A DNA stretch of 64,000 bases from Phlebotomus papatasi (lineage: Eukaryota; Arthropoda; Insecta; Diptera; Psychodidae). The notes beneath the pieces are model-generated. The model ran no database searches and was not told the origin of the DNA. It was given only the letters and a program-made list of their open reading frames with translations. Of this stretch, positions 54,281 through 64,000 are shown piece after piece. The DNA is taken from positions 91,016,001 through 91,080,000 of the forward strand of contig NC_077222.1 in NCBI RefSeq assembly GCF_024763615.1, given 5' to 3'. Numbering within the stretch: position 1 is the stretch's first letter; every line of letters starts with the position of its first letter. The translations under genes and the position numbers were made by a program.

Positions 54281-55739
54281 CACAAGCTCAAAAGCAAAGA
54301 GGACCCAAGAGGAAATTAGTGTAAGAAAAACACAAAATCACAATTGTCTAATAATTGAGTTACCATTCCCATGGAACTTACTTCAAAATTCTAAAAGATA
54401 TTCTTAACACTTCACAATAATGTCCAAAGAAAACTTTGAAATAAACTTTTTCTATCACTTTGTAATTTGATAAACCAATTCTTAGCTTCACAGAGCATTA
54501 AAAAACTTATGTAATTTAATATGAGCTTGAACTTGTTGGAAAGTTTATGGAAAATATCCGAGAGAGTTAAAAATTCTAAGAATGTGACTTTCTCGTCGGG
54601 TAAACTCAAGGATAATGGTGGGTTTGTGATGGGATTGATGGTGAGTCAAAGTGGATATGGAGACGTTGGACAGTTTGATTGGATGGTGGATGTGATAATA
54701 AATGCAGGAGAGTCGCGACTTCTTGAACAATTCCGTGCTGAGTAATTGAAAGTTTGATGAGAAATTGACATCCTGGAGAGTCGACTCTGGCCTCTGACCC
54801 GGAGGCACCATAGGGAAAGGAGTCCTTGGGGGAGTGGCTTAGGGTTGACTTCTTCATCCTATGGCCACGATGCACTAGTGCTTTTGCTCAGCGACCAACA
54901 CGATGCTCCGCCTTCTGATTTCTCCCTCCTGATCACTTATCCAGTGCCTTCCTGACTCGCGGATTGGAGTAAAGGCCATTGGTAGTGGATGCTCTGAAGT
55001 CTCTGAAGTAGCTCCAACTGGCCACTTCATTTTTAATCCCAATTATAGGCACTTTGCGCGTTTCCGGGAAATCTATATATTTGCTTTTGCTCTGTATAGG
55101 CTGCCTTTTTGTGCCCCCAAAGACACCCTCGTCTCGTGTGAAAGTCTCAGGAAGTTCCTGAGTGTTTGTGGTGTTTGTCTCATGTCCCTCGAGTGGGTGA
55201 GGAACGATTAAAATCCATTAGAAGCTTGTTGAAAGTGTTTTCGTGTCGCCTCTGTGTTCTCGAGAGGTGGAAAAATCAACACGCATTTTTTCCAAACAGG
55301 GATTTTCCTCGCCACATTTTCCTGCTTTTCCTGGAAGTTCGAAGGAAAACCGTCGGGAAGTTGCATCATGATCCCTAATAAAAAATATTTCGTTTTTGTA
55401 TGTGTATAATTTTCAAAGAAAATTCAATTAAGAATTCTTTCAATTTAGATTTCAAAATTAAAATTTTTAATTTAATTAAATTAAATTTAATTTAATTTAA
55501 TTTAATTAAAAAAACTTTTAAAGAAGTTTGTTAATTATTTGTTGAATTTGTCAATGGTTGGTTTGGTTTGGTTTGGTATCTTGAGTTTCGAGGAACATTT
55601 CTGGAGCAATTGATAAGCGTTTCTTCATCCCATAATAAAATCCTCCCCAAAGAAATTTAACAAGGGTACCTGTTCCGTTACGCTTTGGACAAGGGGTACA
55701 TGTAGTTTCCTATTTTATTTGTCCTAAAGCTATCTTTAT
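54281..55739. other. GC-richer non-repetitive stretch, candidate 5' exon or enhancer
   Basis: Between about 54580 and 55375 base composition is clearly higher in GC than around it and no transposon ends are visible. Short open frames on both strands lack homology. Because the receptor ATG at 49117 follows an acceptor-like sequence, an upstream non-coding exon and promoter of that gene could lie here. An AT-only tract (TTTAA/TTAAA words) occupies about 55455-55512. Confidence 0.35.
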
Positions 55740-55955
55740 TAGGGGAAGGTACTCTACCTTCGAAGTTCCAACGTTCATGCCTTCGAATAATGTAAATTTT
55801 CTTTCATTTTTTCTAAGAAACTTACATATAATTAACAATAATTGATGATAAGCTAAATATTATTTAATAGAAAAGTTTAAATGTCCTAGGAAAAGTAAAA
55901 GAAAATTCACATTATTCGAAGGCATGAACGTTCGAAGGGAGAGTACTTTTCCCTA
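55740..55955. mobile_element. 216-bp palindromic MITE
   Basis: TAGGGGAAGGTACTCTACCT and complement ending TTTTCCCTA, with CATGCCTTCGAATAATGT and its complement just inside. TA lies at both edges. Confidence 0.75.
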
Positions 55956-56765
55956 TACTAATTTCTTTCGTCTGTTTATTTTCTGTATTATGTTGTAATA
56001 CTTTATGATTGCAGTAAATATAAGAAAAGTAAATTATTTTATTTTCTATTTCTTTGGTAATTTTTGGAAAATCAAATTTTAAAACGATAGAGAAGGTTTA
56101 TGTTGCCAATACCCACTATTTACAAAATTTAAATTGCATTTTTCAATTTGAAAATGAAAACCTGTGAGACCTGTGAAAAGCCTGCAGTCAACTTATTACA
56201 TATAACACTGAGAGAAAAGCGAAATTTTAAAATTAAGCTTTAAAGTTTAAACCTTTAAGGACGAGTGGAACACAGGTGTCCCAACAAAACTAATTTAGTA
56301 GTAAGGATAGACATATACAAAGATTTAAAGGAAAAAAGGGATGTGAATATTGACTTCACTAAATTTTTCTGATCTAAAAGGTGTGTCGAAGGTGTTTAAA
56401 AGTGAAATTTTAATGCAAATTTTGTCAAAGGGAAATTTAATAGTTTTCATTTTTTCTGCTACCATCTTTGGTGTTAATATTGTAAATTAGTAGACCCATT
56501 TTTGTAAACTTTTAAAATTTCTCCAATTTCCAATCAGCAAAAATTTTCAACTTTTGCTGATGAAATTTAATTTTTTAGTGTTTTTTCCATTTTTTAAGCT
56601 CCAAAGGAAATTAAAATAATGAAAAGAAAAATTAATGCCTCTGGCACACCCAAGGGGGAGATATTGGGGTGAAAATGTGTACACCACTTCCAGGCACTTC
56701 CACAATTTGTATGAAAGAGCCCTTTACACTTTCAGCGTTTCGGAAGACTCTCGAAAATGCTGTAA

Positions 56766-57148
56766 TAGGGTAGAGTCAGTACTTTTCGCCACCATTAAAC
56801 TTTAGGGGCCTCGTAAGGTGTGATATTTTTGTCAGACTAAAATGATTTTTTTTTATAAAGATACTTTGAAGCAATATCTGTCTATATATCTCGAATACGT
56901 CTTGAGAATTTTAAAGAATCTCATGGAAAAAAATGCATTTTCCCCAATTATGCTTGTTTCAGTACTTTTCGCCACCTGTTCTAAAACGAATTTCAATTAA
57001 TTAAGAGACGTAATAACGTATTGGGATATTAGAACAGAACATATTATGAATGTTGAAATGCTACTTATTCTTAAATGCCTTAAATTAGTTGTTTTATATT
57101 AGGTGGCAAAAAAGTGCTTACATGGCGAAAAGGGCTGACTCTACCCTA
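56766..57148. mobile_element. 383-bp MITE with TAGGGTAGAGTCAGTACTTT ends
   Basis: Inverted ends TAGGGTAGAGTCAG / CTGACTCTACCCTA with TA at the edges, and CGCCACC words inside. It shares its termini and left half with the 4.36-kb element at 42597-46953. Confidence 0.75.
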
Positions 57149-57227
57149 CTTCCAGCATTTCTTGCACTTCTTGCACTTCATGCACTTCTCATACTTAGGA
57201 ATCAATAATTTATTTAATACACTCGAC

Positions 57228-57537
57228 TCTTCGTTATCCGGCTGACGTGGGGACAAAATGACATTTTGGTTTTTTGAATCTGGTCAAGTTTTTTATATTT
57301 TCTGCCGTGGGAATTTGTTTTCTGTCGAAAAACAACAGAATTATCTTTGTGGTGTGTTTATGTTTCATTTTGTAGCACGATTGTGTGTCAAAAACCTTGA
57401 TAAAATAAAAATAACACATTAATTCACTCTGAACAAACTGGATGTTTCGTAAAAAATCGTTTTGAATACATTAACCGCCAGTGTTTGGCAGCTGTCACCC
57501 GGATAACGAAGTGCCGGATAACGAAGAGCTGTGTGTA
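57228..57537. mobile_element. pogo/Tigger-like MITE, sister of 27746-28067
   Basis: Ends TACACTCGACTCTTCGTTAT and the complement of the same; it shares CCGCCAGTGTTTGGCAGCTG in inverted orientation with 27746-28067. Confidence 0.72.
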
Positions 57538-57958
57538 TTGTGAAATAGGTGAAAAATCTAATTAAGTAAACTTAAATAAAATTCTCATTTATAAAGTTTA
57601 TTTTTACGTATATTATATATATTTTTTTTAATATTTTGCTATTATTTTGAATTTCTAGCGGCAGATATTTTTGCATACTAACGATATTTTAATATTATTT
57701 GTGTTTTACAAAAGGAAAAGGTGTACCAAAAGACTTTTTTCTATGGATTTTCTAAGGGACCAGTGAAGCTACTTTTGGAAAAGAGTCTCTAAAAAACATA
57801 TTGTCGTTTCCAATTTATTGAAACTGTTTTTGGAAGTCTGCAATTGACCAAAAGTACGATTGCAGCAACTAATTTAGCACTTCAGAAGTACAGTATCGGC
57901 CAAAAATTTCCTGATTGATAAAGTTATATTCAATAAATCAGGTGGAAACAATGATTAA

Positions 57959-59364
57959 CCCTTTAAGGACGAGAAGCTTTCCGCTGAGCGAAATTCAATG
58001 AAATCAATTTTCCCTTGATATTTTAGCCTAAATAACAGATTTATGGTTAGAAAAAAATTTTCCTATCCCTAGAAGTCCTGGAAAACTATGGGTCATATAT
58101 GACCCAATCGTCCATAAAGATAAAAAAGCACAAAATTTTCCAGACGACTAGTTTACTCGTTTGCTCTATTATTTTTGAAGGATAAATAACTTGAATATAT
58201 TTGTAATAATAAAAAAAATATTTAAAGTACGAGTAAGAATTAAAACGATCAAAACTTAATTTAAAAAAAATGTCTCATTCAATTTTTGGTCTCAAAGAAT
58301 CTTGAAGAGTGGTACACAAAAACAATAATTTTTATCATAAAAATGTATTAATTGTTTACTTCATTTTTTACTTTTATGATATTAATCGAAACAATTTTGG
58401 GTACTGGTAACACTGAAATAAATGTCGCATGCCTCACAAATACAATTGGTCTTATAATCCTTTTTTCTAATAGCACCATGTGTACCTGCGCCTTTCCTCA
58501 GTTTTCTTCAAAACATGTTTCATGGTAATGGGTAGGTGCAATGTTAGTTGTCTGCGAATTTTAGACGTAGTTGCACATTGCTGTGAATCCGGAAGTTCTT
58601 CCGGTGTTGATGCGTTCTCGATGAAGACTTCAAAGTCCACTTCTTCCACGTCTTGTTCCAAGTATATTTTGTCGCTTTCGTTCAGGACAAAATTGTCGTC
58701 TGGGCATTTTGTGGATGATTTCGTGGTCATTGATCTTGATTTTTTTCATTTTTGAAGTCATTTACAAGAGTAAAAAGTTATGAATTTTACAACATTTACG
58801 TAGAAGTATTTTATAAATTATCAAAATATTACCTGCTTCAGTCAGTATTTCACTGGGAAATCTCAGCTAAATGATATTATCACACAATATTACACGACAC
58901 GAATAATTGACTATTTTGCGCACACATAAACAAAAACATGAAACATTCTGACCTCAAAACTTGGAAAATTCATTTGGTATTATTTTACGTTTATGGACGA
59001 TTGGGTCATATATGACCCATGAAAATTATAAAGCTTTCCTGAAAATACCAATAAACTATAATTTTTACTTTGTTGAGAAATATTATGTATAGTTATTATA
59101 GTTTCTGTTCCCAAGAGGTTTTTGCTTCAAAAAAAATTAGAAATATTAAAATTTAAGCACCAATGTGAAAATTTGAAAATTCGTCATTTTTGAGCTTAAA
59201 TATTTTTTATATAGCAAGTAGCTGGAGATTTGCAAAAAATATCCTAGATTCCTACATCTTTCTACTTTGGGATTAGGTACAAACATTAGAAAGAAATAAC
59301 TTCAGGTAGTCAGGAAAAATTATTTTCTCTATGGGTCACGGGTGACCCAGTCGTCCTTAAAGGG
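57959..59364. mobile_element. piggyBac-like deletion derivative, 1406 bp
   Basis: Flanked by TTAA on both sides (57955-57958 and 59365-59368), with inverted ends CCCTTTAAGGACGA / TCGTCCTTAAAGGG. TTAA duplications with CCC-starting ends are the hallmark of piggyBac. Subterminal GGGTCATATATGACCC words occur near both ends. It holds a broken minus-strand coding fragment. Partial copies of the ends occur near 9115 and 56255. Confidence 0.72.
58390..58730 (-). pseudogene. Broken piggyBac-like transposase fragment
   Basis: The frame starting MTTKSSTKCPDDNFVLNE joins an acidic N-terminal stretch almost directly to a C-terminal-like KKTEERRRYTWC. In a neighbouring frame it continues with CICEACDIYFSVTSTQNCF, resembling the Cys-rich end of piggyBac transposases. 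The catalytic DDD core is absent and the frame is shifted, so it is inactive. Confidence 0.45.
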
Positions 59365-59639
59365 TTAAGGCAAATACTTCTTATTTTTTTTGCAAAGAGT
59401 TGCCTGAAATCCATAAATACTACTTATTCATTTCCAAAAGAAAATTATTTATAACCTTCAACTGAATATTTCTTCGGAGAAATTACAACACAATTTAAGC
59501 TATAATAAATTTTAGGGATATTTACTCCATTTTATTATAATAATCGAACTTTTTCTAAAATGGCAACAAAGTTTTTCGAATTATACTGCCGCTCAAATTC
59601 AAAATCTGACCTAAAAGTAGCGTATAGTCTGCAAAATTT

Positions 59640-60010
59640 GGAATTAAACAGAAAAGACTTTACTTTCGGACACTCCCACTTCCACGGACTTCCAAGCACT
59701 TCATTTTCAGCTGTACACCACTTCCGACCCTAATATCTCCCCCTTGGGCACACCTTTTCGATCACGAAAATTTCATAAAGTCAAAATTTACATCCCTTTC
59801 TTTCTTAAAAGTTTTGTATATGTCTATCCTTCTCTGTTGCACCCTTCTTCTTCTTTTTAACATCACATTAAATTAAATTTAGTTCAATCCAATTTTGAGA
59901 CCGACAGAGTGGGAGAGAGTTATATAATATAAATCTTTTGAAAAAGAAAGAGAAGTGAATTTTTACTTTATGATGTTTTACCAATCTAAAAGGTAAGGTG
60001 TGCAGGAGCC
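59640..60010. repeat. Dispersed repeat with GGCACACCTTTT words
   Basis: TATCTCCCCCTTGGGCACAC at 59733 is the complement of a stretch near 56645. Matching ATCTAAAAGGTGTGC-type words occur at 2138, 56372 and 59984, with inverted partners at 1908 and 59752. Confidence 0.5.
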
Positions 60011-60246
60011 ATAAAGATTAAAATCTATTTTAAATTTTTCTCAGTGTAGAGCAGACTTGTCCTGAAAGTCCTTCATTCTCAGAGAGAAGATGTCGCTGAA
60101 GTTGCGCTCAGCAGTGACATTTTCAATAAAAAGCGTAAATTTGTGTCTTAGCTAATCGATTTCTCAAGTTTTTGTCAAAGTTTCCTTGAGGCGTTTGTTA
60201 GATGTCAGCACTCGAGAATGGAATTTAATCGACAAGCTGACGGCCG

Positions 60247-60284
60247 ACGTGTCAACTTTCACGGTGAAAGCGACACGTATAAAA
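60247..60284 (+). promoter_or_regulatory. SERP1/RAMP4 promoter: palindrome plus TATA box
   Basis: TATAAAA at 60278-60284 lies 79-85 bp before the ATG, with a TTCACTT initiator-like site near 60311. Directly upstream, ACGTGTC (60247-60253) and CTTTCAC pair with GTGAAAG and GACACGT (60272-60278), a 32-bp dyad with a small internal mismatch. ACGT-core sites bind XBP1/ATF6-type bZIP factors, which fits an ER-stress gene. Binding is inferred. Confidence 0.5.
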
Positions 60285-60362
60285 TCTGGCTACCAAAACA
60301 TATTGCGTTCACTTTGAGGGTGATTTTTCCACGTAGAATCGCAGGAAGGACAACTTGTGACC

Positions 60363-60650
<288 letters not shown>

Positions 60651-60919
60651 ACTTTCACCCTTCCGGACAACTCCAAATCTCCTCTCGCGTGCCCACAATC
60701 CGGGAATCTGCCATCCCCAGGAATCAGACTGACGTTGGCATCAACTGAATATTTTTCACGGCATTTTTTTCCACGGATTTTTCCGGGCAGAACATTTCAA
60801 TCTTTCTCTTGATGACTTTTTTTGTGCAATTTAATTTCTTTTCTCTCTTCAAATTCATTCCCAAGCAACAATGTTTGTATTTTGTACATTATTCAGGTGG
60901 AAAAATTGATGTGGTCTAA

Positions 60920-60925
60920 AATAAA
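60920..60925 (+). terminator. SERP1/RAMP4 poly(A) signal
   Basis: AATAAA 270 bp after the stop, following a T-rich 3' untranslated region. Confidence 0.5.
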
Positions 60926-61192
60926 AAATCACTGAATGTCATTTGATTTGCAAAGATTGCTTTTTTTTCCTTTTGAAAATTTCTCCCGCTCAAAAGCTCA
61001 AAACAAAAAGTTATTAGTCGTTATCGTTTCGCTTCGCTGAACGTCTCTATTGCGCATTTTTCGTGGTGCTTAGGCAAAAAAATCAGCACAATTCGTAAGA
61101 TAAGAACACGTTTTAGTCTGTATTGGACAACAGGTTCGATTAGGTGTCTCTAATTTTGCTAAAAATGGCAAGGTTTCTGTGAGGAGAGGAAG

Positions 61193-61304
61193 ATGAAGAA
61201 GATTGTGATCTACAAAATCCACTTTGAAGGGGATTTCCAGCGATTTCGGCCATCCAGAATCACCGAGAGTGTGGATTATGAGATCTTTATGCAGAAATTC
61301 TATG
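61193..61304 (+). CDS. Candidate first coding exon, unknown protein
   Basis: ATG 61193 opens KKIVIYKIHFEGDFQRFR, then ITESVDYEIFMQKFYG, ending at TATG|GTAAAT in phase 1. The beta-strand, basic strand and helix order is reminiscent of the start of a PB1 interaction domain (as in Par-6 or aPKC partners), but the match is weak. No continuing exon was identified with confidence in the window; an acceptor-like CCCTCAG at about 61442 gives an in-phase frame of doubtful quality. Confidence 0.3.
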
Positions 61305-62119
61305 GTAAATATCTCAAAATTGCTGGAAAATGTGCAAAAAGTGTGAAAAAGTTCTTCCTGAACCGAGGTATTTTCAACCGGTCTCCATAGAAATTCAGTA
61401 AAATGGTCATTTTCTTTACGTAAGAGATTACATTTTCCCTCAGGACTGTGTGTCAAGCGCCTAAGTGATACAATTCAACTGATTTATTGCGAATTATTGG
61501 CTACTTTTTATCAATTTCTTATCAAATTGCACTTCTCACCATTCTTTCAAAATTCCATTTTCGCGCCATTTTTGGGTTCACTTTGAGAACAGCCAACTTC
61601 ACTCTGTTGCAATTTCACCACATCCCGCCTGAATTCACCTCAGTTGGTGTTTTTATTTCGATGGAATCGGGAGTCTTTTCCGCGTTTCTCTTGCATTTCG
61701 CCCCATTTTGCGCCCCATTCCGCTATGTGAGTGCCCCAAAACAGCCCCTCATGTTGCATTAGTGCATTTCCGCGTGTTTTTCGTGTGGATTTTTGTGTAA
61801 AAGTTCGTGAAAAGTGAGTGAAAACTGTTGCTTGACATTGACACCTGTTGATTTCACTTTTTTTTCAACAAAACACTCGTGTTTTTCGCCGCGTTTTTCA
61901 CACAAAATAAACCCTCCGGGAGTGAATTTGGGGCGCCGATCGGAGTCTTGGGGAGTCCCTCTAACTACGTGGAGGGTCACAGGTATCACGGTGTAGTGCA
62001 AAAAGGGAAAAAAGTGCATGAGAAGTTGAGTGTAAACAAGGTGTTTTTTGGGAAGGTTTTACAGAGAAGTGTGTAGTGAAGGTGCCCCCTTTTTGATATC
62101 CGGAGTTTTCTGAATCGTC
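61305..62119 (+). other. Candidate promoter and 5' untranslated region of the 62120 gene
   Basis: The stretch 61550-62119 is richer in GC and CpG than the surroundings and contains no transposon ends. Several short frames are open but without homology. Confidence 0.35.
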
Positions 62120-62144
62120 ATGGAGTCTCCGCCCGTTTTTATCG
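62120..62144 (+). CDS. Candidate first coding exon MESPPVFI, gene continues outside the window
   Basis: ATG 62120 in a good context (CGTCATGG) gives MESPPVFI and then ATCG|GTAAGC, a strong donor, in phase 1. No downstream exon was found in the remaining 1.85 kb, so the intron probably leaves the window. The product is not recognisable. Confidence 0.35.
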
Positions 62145-63399
62145 GTAAGCAGACCCCCAGGTTTCTTCTCCATCAAACAATTTCAAGATTAACTGGGTTT
62201 CCAGGGAGAAAATAGCCTGAAAACATTTCTTTTTGCCATGAAAATTACCTCTTTAACAAGTGAATTTCTTCAGAAAAGCCCCCATTTTCCGCTGCACTTG
62301 AGGCGAAACATCAAAAGAAATCCAGTTTCACTCTCAAAATCACCGAAGAAAGACGCAAGAAAGTGAAATTTTCATTAATTTTTCTCACACACTCCAAAAA
62401 ATTCAACGCAGTCCATCTCTTTTGGCCAACATTCCGGTTAATACCTTTTTGCATATTTCTCAATGAATTCATCTCCCAAAATTGGGCAGTTTGCTCAGCA
62501 AATTAGCCAAATTGTCAGGTGGACACGGCAACAGGTGATTTTTTTTCCTAGCATAGAAAAAAATCCAAATATTTGGGCAGTAACTTTTAGTAAAATTAAA
62601 ATGGCAAGAAAATACTTGAGGAATATTGGAGGCCTTTCTTCTGGCTCTAAGCAAAAGCGCAACTGTGTGGGTGAATCGGGTTTTAATTGGGAAGGTTTAT
62701 CAGACGCCTATTTGCATATTTTCGTAATAATTTTACACACCGTGTGTCTTTTTGCGTGGATCTATCGACGAAAAGAAGTCGATAAATGTTTCAACACGAT
62801 TTTTTGAACTTCTGGGAATGTTTTGCGGAAGTTTTGTGGGTTTATTTTATTAAAAAAGTAAATAATATTGATAAGATTGTCAATGAATTTAGACTAATAG
62901 GTTTTTAGCAAACTTTTAAAAAAGGGGCAATTGCGACTTCTATTAGCGGTGAAATTACTGCTTCAAAATTCCAAAAAATAAGTGGTAAGGGTAACTAGAA
63001 ACAAATTTAGAAAATTAAAAATTTCTTAATACAATATTTTCCAAAATAACAGAAATTAAAGCTTAAAATTTTTCCTCAGTTAGCCCTCATGAACCTTCTT
63101 AAACGTGCAAAAAAATTAAAGGATTATAAGTTTTAAAAGATGCGACTGGCAGAAAATTATCAAAGAGGGATGTAGAGTATCTTCGAATTAGGATATTTTT
63201 GGAATTGGGATTTTTCTTCTGTTTTGAAAAAAGGAACTGACACTTATTATAATGTAATCTAGCTTCACAACGGGTTTATGGAGTTAAATCTTATCAAGGT
63301 GAAATCCAGTTCCATTTAAAAAAAAATTGGAAAAAGCCCGATTTCAAAGACACCCCAATTTAAAGGTGCCCCACTTCCCTCTACTGATTAATTTAATTA
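62145..63399 (+). other. Probable intron of the 62120 gene
   Basis: A 114-codon frame at 62463-62807 has a hydrophobic stretch near its end but no splice or homology support. Otherwise AT-rich and featureless. Confidence 0.35.
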
Positions 63400-63850
63400 A
63401 TGGATATTTTTCTCGTTAAGATATGCTTTGTTCCCATGTCGAATTACAGCTTTCTGCCTCTTCTTAAGAAACGAGTTATAAGGTAAAATAGTCTCATTTT
63501 GTATAGGGGCTACCAGAAGGGGTGATGAAGTAGGGTTTGGTATGAATGGTTTAAAAGTCTTCTTTAAACGTTGTTCCGGTGCCGTATTTCAGCTTTTTAC
63601 CTCCACTCAGAAAGAAGTTATACGGTAAAGTGCTCTCATTTTGTATGACGGCCACCAGAACGGAGGATGAGGGGAGAGGGTGGTATGCATTAATAAAAAA
63701 ATTAGATCATACTTTGACTCTGTACTGAATTTTCTCAAGATCGCTTTAGCAGTTCTTGCGTAATTTGTTGTCAAAATAGCGATTTATCGGAAGGATAAAG
63801 CCCTTTTTGCAAGGACTCTTAACGTTTATCATCCTGGGTTTCGGCAGCGC
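63400..63850. repeat. Inverted relative of the 25690-26345 tandem-repeat element
   Basis: Read on the minus strand it carries AGTCCTTGCAAAAAGGG, CTTTATCCTTCCGATAAAT, then two diverged units with ATACAAAATGAGA, TATAACTCGTTTCTTA and AGAAAGCTGTAATTCG, in the same order as 25795-26100. Confidence 0.55.
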
Positions 63851-64000
63851 CTATGGCTATATGGATCTAGTTTGAATCCGACCGCCATAAAAAATAAAAT
63901 AAAGAAGAAAAAACCATTCTTCCTTCTAAGAAATAGTTAGCTGAGATTCTTTATACGGGTTTCAGACCTAAGGCTTAGTCATATGGCTTAACTGCTAAAA

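Noticed and set aside
62463..62807. 114-codon + frame with a hydrophobic stretch
   Set aside because: No homology, ordinary AT-rich codon use, and it lies in a likely intron. Kept only as a note in the intron entry.

Overview
The window looks like a piece of an AT-rich insect nuclear genome, most likely dipteran; a sand fly or other nematoceran is my best guess. The reasons are spliced genes with GT-AG introns, a Vreteno-type piRNA factor, an NR2E nuclear receptor, a short astacin, a DRE motif (TATCGATA) at one promoter, AATAAA poly(A) signals, and a dense load of short TA- or TTAA-inserted inverted-repeat elements. No bacterial, organellar or viral gene set is visible. Gene models were assembled by hand from splice signals. 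Where a model has several exons, the summed exon length is an exact multiple of three.

Layout. 1-3.2 kb is repeat mosaic. 3.24-3.96 kb (+) is a secreted Pro/Thr-rich repeat protein. 5.15-6.61 kb (+) is an intronless PIG-V mannosyltransferase. 6.74-22.44 kb (+) is DHX34, an RNA helicase in three exons; its 8.5-kb first intron holds a complete astacin protease gene on the opposite strand (9.55-10.45 kb). 22.49-49.12 kb (-) is one NR2E-type nuclear receptor of 399 codons in five coding exons, convergent with DHX34 and ending 49 bp from its stop. Its 17.9-kb intron contains vreteno on the + strand (23.71-30.96 kb). Its 7.4-kb intron contains a six-exon DUF4806-like gene (43.76-45.20 kb, -) that lies inside an inverted-repeat-bounded element. 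49.1-60 kb is non-coding with a candidate receptor control region at about 49.5 kb and many transposon remnants. 60.36-60.65 kb (+) is SERP1/RAMP4. Two candidate first exons (61.19 and 62.12 kb, +) begin genes that are not resolved in the window.

How the genes relate. Several are core cell functions: GPI-anchor mannosylation (PIG-V), translocon-associated ER stress response (SERP1/RAMP4), RNA surveillance helicase (DHX34) and piRNA biogenesis (vreteno). They are physically interlocked by nesting rather than forming one pathway. The region most worth a second look is 42.6-46.95 kb, where a coiled-coil DUF4806-like gene sits between inverted repeats, with direct repeats upstream of it, inside what looks like a larger copy of a 383-bp repeat found elsewhere in the window.
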